29,204 nucleotides of DNA from a virus: IMG/VR virus record IMGVR_UViG_3300009537_000122, positions 1 through 29,204 of that record. One strand, 5' to 3'. Below, in pieces: positions 14,153-21,481 of the stretch. The position numbers were made by a program, and so were the translations under genes. Positions within the stretch are counted from its first letter, which is position 1; each line of letters starts with the position of its first letter. The notes beneath the pieces were generated by a model. That model ran no database searches and had not been told where the DNA came from. It saw only the letters and a program-made list of their open reading frames with translations.

Positions 14153-17082
14153 TTTCTATCCTCCGTCGTAAGTTGTGGAAAGACGGCCAACAAAGTAAGA
14201 GGCATGGGCTTGTCGCGTACAAAACAAATGCGTTCATCGGTCCCATATCCCGAATCCCAATTCGGGACTTCCGCATCTCCGGTGTACGGAGGGATGGCCG
14301 TATCGGTGGGATCAGAACTGGTCCTGAAAATGTATTCGTCCAGAAAATCAAAGCTCGGTCCAGTAGACATCGCGGCGGTGCTATGAACCCGGAACGCCAC
14401 CCGGTGAATGCGCTGCGTTTTTCCTTGGGATGTGCCGTTCTGAGCACCCATATCAAAACGCATCGATTGGCCTTGCGCCAAAAACGCAAGCCCGACTTGT
14501 ACCACGGAGGCCTCTCTATCAAGCGTAATCTGTCCAGATGCCACCGTCTTATCCGGGTGGGCGGAGCCATCGGCTAAAACAGACACAACTTCTCCCTCCA
14601 AATGATCTAAACCAGACACGGTGGTCGTGGCCGCTCCGTCGTACGTTACCCCACAATCTACGAAAAACGAGTCTTCAACGTCGTCCCCGTCATCGAATAT
14701 CTTCTTCATGTACTCTATGGTCCTCAACGTCGCGCCGTTCACTGTGCGTTTCACGACCATCCACAGTTGATCACGCGTTCCGTCCGTCGACGGGATTACC
14801 GCTACCGATTCAACAACCGCGTGTCCGGCCCCAAACGCCCCGCCGCGGATGTGCCGGTGCCAACCGACGGCAACTTTTCCTGAATCGTCGGTAGGAACAA
14901 AAGTCATGCCAACCAACACGCCGTCCCCACGCACCATCCACAATATCGGCTGCGGCGACATTTGTACGGCCATGTCGGTAATGCCGCCACGCGTGATGTG
15001 CTCGGCCGACAGGGTCAGATCCGGCGTGCTGAAACCGTCCAAACTCGTCGAGCCATAATTGATGGCGCGCAATTTCCGCCCGCCCCGTTGCACGTACGTT
15101 ACTGAATCCCCCAGATGGACCGCAGGTACATTTGCGCTGCCATAACTTTTCAGCCGCTTGCCAGAAGCGTTCGTCGGAGATAAGGCCTCGCCGGCCGTTG
15201 ACGGTCGTATCAACCACGGGCCGCCAGGTGTGCCGACTACCAAAGCCTTTTCGTCGTCCATCAGCCACAGGATCGCGTTGATTTCCCGGGAGCCGAGAGT
15301 GAACGAAACGGCGTTACTGCTTATGACCGTGTCGTCTGTTTCACTCGGAGCAAAATTCTGGTAATCACCGGAATTCGACCCATCCAATCGTTGGGGATAA
15401 TTTGGCACTCCCGCAAAAATCAAGCGGTCTTCGTAGAAGCCGACCGTGCGGGGGTAGCCGGTCGTTTCAGACCAAACGCCCAACCGCCAGAAGGTGCTGG
15501 CCGTGGTGGCCCCAAAAGCCGAGCCAACTTTCACGTTGACGACCCAAGGGGAAACAAATTCCGAAATAATGGCGGAACCCCACGTCGAGGCGTGCTTTAT
15601 GCGGACATGCCGACCCACATCCGTGGCCGAGAAAATAGCCCTGGACGCCGTCAGGGTGACGCGCTCCGCTCCCACCATGTAGGCGTTGGTGCCGTCGGCC
15701 GCCCCCACCGCAATGGCGTCGGCTCCGGACCACACGATGCCATACAACGCGAAGTTCTTCGGATTCGTGTTTTCCGTCCAAGTAATGGCGTCGCTGCTGC
15801 TCAGAATATATGCGTCGGTGCCGTCCGCGGCGCCTACGGCTATCCATTTATTGCTGGCCCACACGATCCCGTAGAGCGTGAAATTTTTTGGATTTGCCTG
15901 CTCGGCCCAAGCAAGACCGTCGGCGCTGGTAATGATGTATGCGTCGGTTCCGTCGGCGCCCCCGACCGCAGTAAAAAAGTATCCAGACCACGCTATTCCG
16001 TACAACGTGAAATTCTTGGGGTTAGCGCGCTCTGTCCACGCGATGCCGTCCGGGCTGGTAGCGATGTACGCATCAGTTCCGTCAGCCCCGCCGACAGCCA
16101 CCAAGAGAAGGCCGTTCCAACTTACAGCGCGCAGCGCGAAGTTCTTGGGGTTGGCTCGCTCGGCCCAGGTAATGCCGTCCGCGCTGGTAACGATGTACGC
16201 ATCGGTTCCGTCGGCCGCTCCGACCGCCACAAATTGGTCCCCGGTCCACGTTATTCCGTACAACGTGAAATTCTTGGGGTTAGCGCGCTCTGTCCACGCG
16301 ATGCCGTCCGGGCTGGTAACGATGTATGCATCGGTTCCGTCAGCCCCGCCGACAGCCACAAATTGAGAACCGTCCCACGTAATGGCGTGCAAGGCAAAAT
16401 TCTTTGGGTTGGCTTGCAGCGTCCAATTTGCGCCGTCCGGGCTAGTGGCAATGTAGGCGCCGGATCCTGTCACGGCACCAACGGCGCAATACAGCGCGCC
16501 GGAATGGGCAACAGCATTTAGACCCAGATTGGACGGATTGTCTATTTCGTCGTAAGCCGCCGTCGCTGGAGTGATGGTGTCCAGGGTGCTGTTGGTTGGC
16601 AAATATGGCCCATCCAGAAACGCCATAATTTCCAAAATCCATTCGGTATGAGACAGCCGAATGAGGCGGCGCTGTGCGTGGCTTACGTGCGTTATGTATA
16701 AAACGTCCGCTGATTGGGTGAACTGCAAATCGAAAATCTGGGCGGCGGTGTACGGAGTTTCAATTTCAACAGCCGTCCCCGGGGGGTTTTCAATGCGCGC
16801 ATCGTCTTTGTAGAACCGGCAGTATAGATTACCAAATTCTATGATGTACGCCTGCTCAGTTGAAAACTCGAAGCGAACTACCCTGGTGGCCGAGGTGCTA
16901 TCTTTCGCCGCCGCCACGTGTGCCGTTCCGGGGGCCGCGGTTACGCCGCCTTGCGCCAACGGGATGAACCCCAGACACACACCCAATCCCTGTTTGTACT
17001 CATCGGTTTCAACGCGGCCGGCCACGAGCGGGGATAGTTCCCCGCTGAAAAACGAAGTTTGGCTTGGGGCTGCGCGCGCCAT
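14149..17082 (-). CDS. Tail tubular protein B / nozzle (T7 gp12-like) with inserted propeller repeats
   Basis: 977 residues. Forms the distal tail tube. The N-terminus 'SQTSFFSGELSPLVAGRVETDEYKQGLGVCLGFIPLAQGGVTAAPGT' split over residues 7-53 and the following 'VVRFEFSTEQAYIIEFG' are the family signature, as is 'YPRTVGFYEDRLIFAGVPNYPQRLDGS' after residue 530. Between them, residues 181-471 are seven units of a 43-residue repeat with an Asp-box-like 'SxDGxxW' and 'ANPKNFxL' (listed separately), predicted to form a seven-bladed propeller. T7 gp12 is about 800 residues, so the extra length is largely explained by the insert. The start overlaps the tail tubular A stop by one base and its stop overlaps the cupin gene start by four. 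Confidence 0.87.
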   Translation of the reverse strand: MARAAPSQTSFFSGELSPLVAGRVETDEYKQGLGVCLGFIPLAQGGVTAAPGTAHVAAAKDSTSATRVVRFEFSTEQAYIIEFGNLYCRFYKDDARIENPPGTAVEIETPYTAAQIFDLQFTQSADVLYITHVSHAQRRLIRLSHTEWILEIMAFLDGPYLPTNSTLDTITPATAAYDEIDNPSNLGLNAVAHSGALYCAVGAVTGSGAYIATSPDGANWTLQANPKNFALHAITWDGSQFVAVGGADGTDAYIVTSPDGIAWTERANPKNFTLYGITWTGDQFVAVGAADGTDAYIVTSADGITWAERANPKNFALRAVSWNGLLLVAVGGADGTDAYIATSPDGIAWTERANPKNFTLYGIAWSGYFFTAVGGADGTDAYIITSADGLAWAEQANPKNFTLYGIVWASNKWIAVGAADGTDAYILSSSDAITWTENTNPKNFALYGIVWSGADAIAVGAADGTNAYMVGAERVTLTASRAIFSATDVGRHVRIKHASTWGSAIISEFVSPWVVNVKVGSAFGATTASTFWRLGVWSETTGYPRTVGFYEDRLIFAGVPNYPQRLDGSNSGDYQNFAPSETDDTVISSNAVSFTLGSREINAILWLMDDEKALVVGTPGGPWLIRPSTAGEALSPTNASGKRLKSYGSANVPAVHLGDSVTYVQRGGRKLRAINYGSTSLDGFSTPDLTLSAEHITRGGITDMAVQMSPQPILWMVRGDGVLVGMTFVPTDDSGKVAVGWHRHIRGGAFGAGHAVVESVAVIPSTDGTRDQLWMVVKRTVNGATLRTIEYMKKIFDDGDDVEDSFFVDCGVTYDGAATTTVSGLDHLEGEVVSVLADGSAHPDKTVASGQITLDREASVVQVGLAFLAQGQSMRFDMGAQNGTSQGKTQRIHRVAFRVHSTAAMSTGPSFDFLDEYIFRTSSDPTDTAIPPYTGDAEVPNWDSGYGTDERICFVRDKPMPLTLLAVFPQLTTEDRN
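15670..16542 (-). repeat. In-frame 129-bp tandem repeat array (43-residue units, beta-propeller-like)
   Basis: Six full units of exactly 129 bases (16443-16315, 16314-16186, 16185-16057, 16056-15928, 15927-15799, 15798-15670) and a diverged partial unit before them (16542-16444). Each encodes S-x-D-G-x-x-W, then A-N-P-K-N-F-x-L, then a Trp and 'VAVGxADGTDAYI'. Units 2 and 4 are nearly identical over about 100 bases (for example the segment starting at 16021 recurs at 16279, exactly 258 bases away), so two-unit blocks appear to have been duplicated. No frameshift or stop interrupts the array. Confidence 0.93.
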
Positions 17083-17642
17083 TAATCCCGCACCGTAATC
17101 CAGGCCGATTCTTCGGCTTCAACGGAGAGAGTTTCCAGCGCCCCAACCCGGCGGGCTTCCGCGATGGCGAGGCCGAAATCCCGCAATTGTGTTGTGCGTT
17201 TTGTGTTCGAGCCCGTAAGGGCCTCGCACATCTTATATGCCATATCGGCCGCCACCGCTTCCCGGAATAGCGGGTCCATGGTGTTTGGGTCAGTTATCGC
17301 CTTGACATACCGCACGTCCAAGGGCGCCGGCCAATCCGTTAGAATTTTCCGGCCTTCGATGATCCAATCGAGATCTGAATCAATCGGCAGAATGACGCGC
17401 AAGGCGTCAACCGGTAGGGTGTACTGGTTCGCGGGCCCAAAAACTGGGGCCACGCTGTCGGCGGCCAATTGCTTCCGGGCTTTCGAAAAGCCCCACGTAT
17501 GCGACCGCAATAGCGAGTCGCGCGCGACCGGGTATGCCACGGCACATTCCCGCGATTCTTTGTTGTTGCCGGACAGGGATATGATGCGCCCAGCCCCGAG
17601 GCGCTGCAACGCGCTGTTACAGATCTCAATTTCACTGGACAT
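17082..17642 (-). CDS. Tail tubular protein A / adaptor (T7 gp11-like)
   Basis: 186 residues, close to T7 gp11 (about 196). Forms the ring joining portal to tail nozzle. The sequence follows the family pattern: 'IEICNSALQRLGAGRIISL', 'CAVAYPVARDSLLRSHTWGFSKARKQLA', 'YTLPVDALRVI' and a late 'DPLFREAVAADMAYKMCEALTGS' helix. The stop overlaps the start of the nozzle gene by one base. It begins a tail sub-operon: a terminator and a possible sigma70 promoter lie in the 147-base gap upstream, giving a leader of about 100 bases with a modest GGTGG ribosome site near the ATG. Confidence 0.9.
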   Translation of the reverse strand: MSSEIEICNSALQRLGAGRIISLSGNNKESRECAVAYPVARDSLLRSHTWGFSKARKQLAADSVAPVFGPANQYTLPVDALRVILPIDSDLDWIIEGRKILTDWPAPLDVRYVKAITDPNTMDPLFREAVAADMAYKMCEALTGSNTKRTTQLRDFGLAIAEARRVGALETLSVEAEESAWITVRD

Positions 17643-17752
17643 TTAGGCCACCAAGCTGTACGTGAGTTCCACGAGATGTGGGGCAAAAACTACAAACGCG
17701 GCCCAAAAAGCCATTGCGTAATACATGCGCTTTCCCGGAGTTGCTTACCACT

Positions 17753-17781
17753 AGTATATCTGAAAGCAAACCGGCCCGCAA
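17753..17781 (-). promoter_or_regulatory. Possible sigma70 promoter for the tail sub-operon
   Basis: Minus strand: TTGCGG (17781-17776), a 17-base spacer, TATACT (17758-17753). The -10 is good (five of six) but the -35 matches only three. The -35 lies inside the hairpin of the preceding terminator, so the two elements share sequence. Confidence 0.5.
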
Positions 17782-17790
17782 TGGGCCGTT
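17762..17790 (-). terminator. Rho-independent terminator after the 17790-18212 gene
   Basis: On the minus strand the stop codon is followed by GGCCC-ATTGC-GGGCC (17787-17773), extendable outward by AAC/GTT with one bulge, then the T-rich GGTTTGCTTTC. The stem is short but GC-rich and sits directly after the stop. Confidence 0.68.
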
Positions 17791-18212
17791 TATTGTTTCT
17801 GTTCCAGCACTACCAACGCGCGCAACTCCATGTGGTCGTTTGGGTCCGAATTGGTCTCATCATATATTGAAAATTCCCACCCTTCCAACATTACCGGAAC
17901 GGCCGGGAGTGGCATGTATATGGTGCTGCCCATGTGCTCCCCAGGAGTTGTGGCCCCGCCGGGGAACAGCTGATACCGGTGGATGGTGTTCGGGGATTGA
18001 ACTTCACTGGCCCAAGTTCGGGCAAGGGGCCGGGGGTCTCCCGGAAGTTTCGCGCGCATCACGATCATGCGCGAACCCGGAGTGGCTGTTGACGTGAATT
18101 TTACGTGGCCCCACACCACTGTCCAAATTCTATTGGCTGGAACTACTCCGCCTTTTGAATTCCCCGGAGACAAATCCCTTACGAGAATGTATTTGAGCGG
18201 TTTTACGGCCAC
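17790..18212 (-). CDS. Putative virion surface/decoration protein, paralogue of its neighbour
   Basis: 140 residues if started at the GTG at 18212, which has a strong AAGGGGGGG site six bases upstream; reading from farther upstream (18428) would cross the preceding gene and is improbable. The product shares a pattern with the adjacent 136-residue protein: 'VPAxxxxxxxxGHVxxT' (residues 26-42) and a late 'LxGWxF' with an acidic loop. It is rich in beta-type residues and ends in 'LRALVVLEQKQ'. The position between capsid and tail adaptor suggests a head fibre, decoration or head-tail joining role, but no family is recognised. It is followed by a terminator. Confidence 0.65.
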   Translation of the reverse strand: MAVKPLKYILVRDLSPGNSKGGVVPANRIWTVVWGHVKFTSTATPGSRMIVMRAKLPGDPRPLARTWASEVQSPNTIHRYQLFPGGATTPGEHMGSTIYMPLPAVPVMLEGWEFSIYDETNSDPNDHMELRALVVLEQKQ

Positions 18213-18231
18213 GTATGGCCCCCCCTTTTTT

Positions 18232-18642
18232 TTAGTCTCCGAATACCACGGTGGGCACAAACGAGTCCCCGGCCGCACCTGCTTGAACAGAAATCCGGAA
18301 CGTCCACCCAGGCAACAGATACAAATCTTTCGGAAGCGCCAGTTGAACGGCCCCGCCAACGAAAGAAGTCTCCCGAAAAATTCCTTGAACCAAAGATATG
18401 TGCTGGTTTGTTTGGCTGGCCGGCACAACGGCCCCAGCCACTTCGTCGTAGATCAAGACCGGAGTGCCGTCGTTGTTGTATACCGCCACTGAAACCCGCC
18501 GATTCGCCACCGTCACGTCCGTGGTGAGCCGCACATGGCCGTACAGGAATTTCAGCGGTTTCCCGGCCGGAACCGTATAGGTGGATACCGCGTTACCGGC
18601 GGTGGCTCCCGGGTTATGCAAAAAGATTCCGCTTTGGTTCAT
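18232..18642 (-). CDS. Putative virion surface/decoration protein (first paralogue)
   Basis: 136 residues with AGGGAAG before the ATG. Beta-rich, with 'STYTVPAGKPLKFLYGHVRLTTDVTVANRRVSV' split over residues 20-52 and 'LLPGWTFRISVQAGAAGDSFVPTVVFGD' at the end. The spacing of 'VPA', 'GHV' and 'GWxF' matches the next gene, so the pair looks like an old tandem duplication. An A8-G7 tract follows the TAA stop and provides the ribosome site of the next gene. Located between the capsid and tail adaptor genes. No family recognised; virion role inferred from location. Confidence 0.7.
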   Translation of the reverse strand: MNQSGIFLHNPGATAGNAVSTYTVPAGKPLKFLYGHVRLTTDVTVANRRVSVAVYNNDGTPVLIYDEVAGAVVPASQTNQHISLVQGIFRETSFVGGAVQLALPKDLYLLPGWTFRISVQAGAAGDSFVPTVVFGD

Positions 18643-18650
18643 GGTCTTCC

Positions 18651-18845
18651 CTATGCCGGCGCGTCGGCTTCGACGATGTAATCTTTGATGGTCGCCAGCG
18701 CCTTGAGCAATTCCTTCTTGTTCATGCCGGTCACGCCGTCCGTCACGCGCAGTTCAATTGCCGTACTGCCGGTGGACGTGCCGAACGTGACCGCCGAGGA
18801 ATCAGCCCCGTGGCCCACTGCGACTCCGTAAAAATGGTCTGCCAT
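18651..18845 (-). CDS. Small conserved-type structural-region protein
   Basis: 64 residues. Starts with 'MADHFYGVAVGHGADSSAVTFGTSTGSTAIELRV', split by a Ser/Thr/Gly-rich middle, then 'GMNKKELLKALATIKDYI', a predicted helix, and an acidic end. GGAG lies eight bases before the ATG, just after the U-tract of a terminator. Comparable short proteins with 'FGTST..IELR' and a C-terminal helix occur between capsid and tail genes of other podoviruses, in my recollection; function is not known. Confidence 0.68.
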   Translation of the reverse strand: MADHFYGVAVGHGADSSAVTFGTSTGSTAIELRVTDGVTGMNKKELLKALATIKDYIVEADAPA

Positions 18846-18859
18846 GTTCTGGTCTCCGA

Positions 18860-18887
18860 GAAAAAGAAGGGGCGGCGAACCGCCCCA
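18860..18887 (-). terminator. Rho-independent terminator with UUCG loop after the 18897-19400 gene
   Basis: On the minus strand: GGGGCGG (18887-18881), loop TTCG (18880-18877), CCGCCCC (18876-18870), then TTCTTTTTC (18869-18861). A perfect 7-bp GC stem plus U-tract. Downstream genes have no visible promoter of their own, so it probably works as a partial terminator. Confidence 0.8.
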
Positions 18888-18896
18888 TGATGCCTC

Positions 18897-19400
18897 TTAC
18901 TGGGTGTATTCCACCAAGAGGGCCACATCGGCTGCGGCAGTCTGATTGGCAGCGGTCAGCGTGATGGCTACGTCGTAATCGATCTGGGGATCTGCGGACA
19001 GGCCCAGGGCCTCCCAAAGGGGCTTCTCTTTGTCGTTCACACCGTAGACGCCCGACTCGTGGGTGACTTCGGTGTTCGGCAGAGCCGTGGTGAGCAACTG
19101 CGCCGACGCGAAGAAATCGGCATCAACCACCGCGCCGCCGTTGGCAGCAGTCTGGTATATGCCGATGTCGCCAGCTCCGGTCGTGGTGAACGCGGTATTC
19201 GATAGAATCACGCGGAGACCAAAAGCGTTGCTGGGGACACGGGCCAGGCGGTAAGTCGAGCCAATGCTGGCGACTGCATCCGCAATCGCGTAGCCAAGGG
19301 CACGTTGGACTGGGGCCCGAGCTACCCGACCGTTATTGAAAACAGTTGGGGTGGCGTCGGCGTTCGTGAGGGCTAAGGACTTCAGAGCTTCTACTGCCAT
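18897..19400 (-). CDS. Putative head protein following the capsid gene
   Basis: 167 residues, strong AGGAGAAGG site before the ATG. Ala/Thr/Asp-rich and beta-prone, with no membrane segment. It begins 'MAVEALKSLALTNADATPTVFNNGRVARAP' and ends 'DYDVAITLTAANQTAAADVALLVEYTQ' in segments typical of small beta-sandwich virion proteins. Located directly after the major capsid gene and bounded by a hairpin on each side, so its output can be set separately. A head decoration or minor capsid role is likely but not shown. No homologous family is recognised with certainty. Confidence 0.7.
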   Translation of the reverse strand: MAVEALKSLALTNADATPTVFNNGRVARAPVQRALGYAIADAVASIGSTYRLARVPSNAFGLRVILSNTAFTTTGAGDIGIYQTAANGGAVVDADFFASAQLLTTALPNTEVTHESGVYGVNDKEKPLWEALGLSADPQIDYDVAITLTAANQTAAADVALLVEYTQ

Positions 19401-19430
19401 TTTCCTTCTCCTAAATCAGATGTTAAGGAT

Positions 19431-19450
19431 TCCCGCCCCGAAGGGCGGGA
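19431..19450 (-). terminator. UUCG hairpin directly after the capsid gene (attenuator or mRNA stabiliser)
   Basis: On the minus strand TCCCGCCC-TTCG-GGGCGGGA, a perfect 8-bp stem with a C(UUCG)G loop, seven bases after the capsid stop. It is followed by ATCCTTAACATC, not a U-tract, so it is not a standard terminator. It may protect the capsid mRNA 3' end or cause partial termination. Confidence 0.65.
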
Positions 19451-19456
19451 TCCCAA

Positions 19457-20347
19457 TTACGCGCGGTAGGACTCGATGGCGTAGACCTTGTTTTCCTCCA
19501 AGCGGGTTGCACCGATCGTCTCGATGCAATACGCCTGCCAGGGCTCGCTCGTCAAGTCATTGCGCTTGGAAACACTGGTCTGAATGTCGTTCCACAGGCC
19601 GAGATACAAGCCGCTCTTGACCCAGACCGGCAACGTAACTTCGTTGGTGCCGGCCAAAACAGACTCGATCAGCTCGCAGTGGATGAACTTGAAGCCGAGG
19701 ATACCCTTCAGCTTGCCGCTCTCCAGAACCAACTGGCTCGAATAGTCGCGGGAAATAACTTCCGGCTCATTCAGGAGGCTGTCGTAGTCCGCCGCGGTGA
19801 GGCCAACATACACCTCTTCCATGTCGAAATCGACATGATTGGCCATCATCAGTTTCTTGACGGCCCGGAGCTTGGCAACATTCAGGAGGCTGTTGGTGCC
19901 ACCTACCGCAACGTCTACCTCGTTGGCCGCGGTAAAGATGGTGCTGGTGCCACCCTGTTCGCCGGTCTTGGCCGTGCCAAGTACGGCGCTCAGGATCTCC
20001 GCGTCCTGCTTGCGGCCCATCGCCATGACGGCATTGGTCACGTACTGGCTGGTCGGATCCGTGATGAGACGGAGCTTGTCGAAGCTGTCGATGAGCTGCG
20101 GCAGATCATAATCCACCGGATAAACCCAACGGCGATCGGTCGGCGCATCAACGCGACTCATCGGGGCAAAACGGGTCGTTACCTTCTGCGCTTCCACCGC
20201 GCCGATCTGATCGACGGGGCTGGCGGCTTTGCCGGTGTGCGTGCCGGTCGTTACAGCCTGGCGCAGCTTGGAGCCTTTCTGCTGAAGCAGAAGCTCGATG
20301 TTTGTGCTGTACTGCTGTACAAAATGATTGGGGATATTGATGGACAT
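19457..20347 (-). CDS. Major capsid protein
   Basis: 296 residues. Forms the icosahedral shell, HK97-like fold expected. Recognisable stretches of the podovirus capsid family: 'LLLQQKGSKLRQAV' (19-32), 'GKAASPVDQIGAVEAQKVTTRFAPM' (39-63), 'RRWVYPVDYDLPQLIDSFDKLRLITDPTSQYV' (72-103) and 'AMGRKQDAEILSAVLG'. Starts with GGAGAG before the ATG. It has its own promoter and sits after the terminator that closes the scaffold gene, so high expression is expected. A UUCG hairpin follows its stop. The 5' leader is about 140 bases. Confidence 0.9.
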   Translation of the reverse strand: MSINIPNHFVQQYSTNIELLLQQKGSKLRQAVTTGTHTGKAASPVDQIGAVEAQKVTTRFAPMSRVDAPTDRRWVYPVDYDLPQLIDSFDKLRLITDPTSQYVTNAVMAMGRKQDAEILSAVLGTAKTGEQGGTSTIFTAANEVDVAVGGTNSLLNVAKLRAVKKLMMANHVDFDMEEVYVGLTAADYDSLLNEPEVISRDYSSQLVLESGKLKGILGFKFIHCELIESVLAGTNEVTLPVWVKSGLYLGLWNDIQTSVSKRNDLTSEPWQAYCIETIGATRLEENKVYAIESYRA

Positions 20348-20492
20348 AGCGTCTCTCCAAAAAAGCGTTGGACTACACGGGTTTTTTCGAAGAGGTTATC
20401 CTTGCGGGCCTTGCCTTCTGGTCTGTTACGCGGACTGGGCGACCCGATTACGGGCGTTTGGCGGGGCAACAATGCTTGTCCGCTTATTTATA

Positions 20493-20521
20493 ATAATCTC
20501 ACACCGGGCGCCTGTTGTCAA
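20493..20521 (-). promoter_or_regulatory. Strong promoter for the capsid gene
   Basis: Minus strand: perfect TTGACA (20521-20516), 17-base spacer, GATTAT (20498-20493) with TG one base before the -10 (extended -10). It begins immediately after the U-tract of the scaffold terminator. Transcription should start near 20486. Confidence 0.78.
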
Positions 20522-20522
20522 C

Positions 20523-20573
20523 TAAAAAGAAAAGGCGCCCCGGTTGCTATATGCATACAGCAAACGGGGCGCC
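20523..20573 (-). terminator. Rho-independent terminator after the scaffold gene
   Basis: On the minus strand, a 15-bp stem with one mismatch: arm 20573-20559 (GGCGCCCCGTTTGCT), 10-base loop, arm 20548-20534, then TTTTCTTTTTA (20533-20523). This is the strongest terminator in the window. Confidence 0.88.
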
Positions 20574-20590
20574 CCAAAACCTACACCGTG

Positions 20591-21424
20591 CTATTCTTCG
20601 GGGTACGCCATTTTCTGGAGATTTTCCATTTCCGCCCGGGCTCCAACATCGCCCGCCAGATATTTCGCGGACCAACCGGAGTCCTTTTTCAGGGCAGAAA
20701 TGCGAGCTTGTGCCTGCGCCGGCTCCATCAATCCGGCAAATTTTCCGCCGTGGCCGGGGGATTCGAACGAATCTTCACCCAAACTGGAACCCAGTTTGTG
20801 CAAGAACACCATGGTGGCCTTAAACCCCATGGAATCTTCCAGGTTGTCGATGATGTCGTCCGTGATACCAAATTTCCGGGCAGCGGCTTGCGTGATCTGC
20901 ACGTTCTTGTCGTACGCCACACCCCATTCCTTTGTCAGCTCGGTATGCTCCAGCGTCGTCTTGGTCTTGCGCGCCTCCGTTTGCTCGGCCACTTTGCCCG
21001 CCACGTACTCGGCCTGGCCCTTCGCTACTTTCGTAGCCTGCGCTTTCGTCAGGCCGTTTTCGTGCATGATCTTGGCGATGTGCTTGGAATACGAATCGTC
21101 CGCACCGGCCGGAACTTCCAGGCCGTATTCGTCGGGAGTCTTGGGGCGGCCGAGCTGATCGTAGACCGGGTTCCAATCTTCCGGAGTAGCGTCGGCTTTG
21201 GGAAGCCGAATAAGCTGCTCCTTCGGGACACCGATCAGCTTCTCCAGTTCGAGATTGCTGCGAACCGCGTCCTCGGGGGTTGCCCAACCTTTCGTTGTGG
21301 CGTGGTCGAGAACCGACTTGTCCGCGAACTTACCGTACCACGGGCCGGAAGGCGTTGCCGGAGGGGCGGCTGGGGGTGTTGCCGGGGGAGTAGCTGGGGG
21401 TACTGCTGGTGTGGCGTCTGTCAT
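20591..21424 (-). CDS. Capsid scaffolding protein
   Basis: 277 residues. Expected to guide procapsid assembly and leave before maturation. Position between portal-linked genes and the major capsid is the usual scaffold position. The first 28 residues are a Pro/Ala/Thr-rich leader (repeats of TPPA), followed by 'GPWYGKFADKSVLDHATTKGWATPEDAVRSNLELEKLIG', a pattern common in phage scaffold proteins, then highly charged helices (about 110-240) and an acidic C-terminus 'MENLQKMAYPEE'. AGAGG precedes the ATG. A terminator follows its stop. No protease motif is seen. Confidence 0.82.
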   Translation of the reverse strand: MTDATPAVPPATPPATPPAAPPATPSGPWYGKFADKSVLDHATTKGWATPEDAVRSNLELEKLIGVPKEQLIRLPKADATPEDWNPVYDQLGRPKTPDEYGLEVPAGADDSYSKHIAKIMHENGLTKAQATKVAKGQAEYVAGKVAEQTEARKTKTTLEHTELTKEWGVAYDKNVQITQAAARKFGITDDIIDNLEDSMGFKATMVFLHKLGSSLGEDSFESPGHGGKFAGLMEPAQAQARISALKKDSGWSAKYLAGDVGARAEMENLQKMAYPEE

Positions 21425-21481
21425 TGTGTGGCCTCTGCTGGGGTTGCCCTCGGCGGGATGCCGCGGACCTCGTAAAAGCGG

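Noticed and set aside
15391-16521. 376-codon plus-strand frame with internal repeats
   Set aside because: Its repeats mirror the 129-bp nozzle repeats on the other strand. The nozzle frame continues as a recognisable protein on both sides, this one does not.
14149-17082. Possible diversity-generating retroelement target in the repeated tail protein
   Set aside because: No reverse transcriptase gene, no template repeat and no A-directed variation were seen. The variation between units looks like ordinary divergence after duplication.
18223-18240. A8-G7 tract as a programmed frameshift joining the two paralogous genes
   Set aside because: The in-frame TAA of the first gene comes before the tract, so slippage there cannot extend it. 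The G-run serves as the ribosome site of the second gene.
19679-21475. 598-codon open frame on the plus strand opposite capsid and scaffold genes
   Set aside because: It is antisense to two well-supported virion genes and crosses their terminator and promoter. It is open because of the GC-rich codon pattern of the other strand. The product resembles no protein family and lacks a ribosome site.
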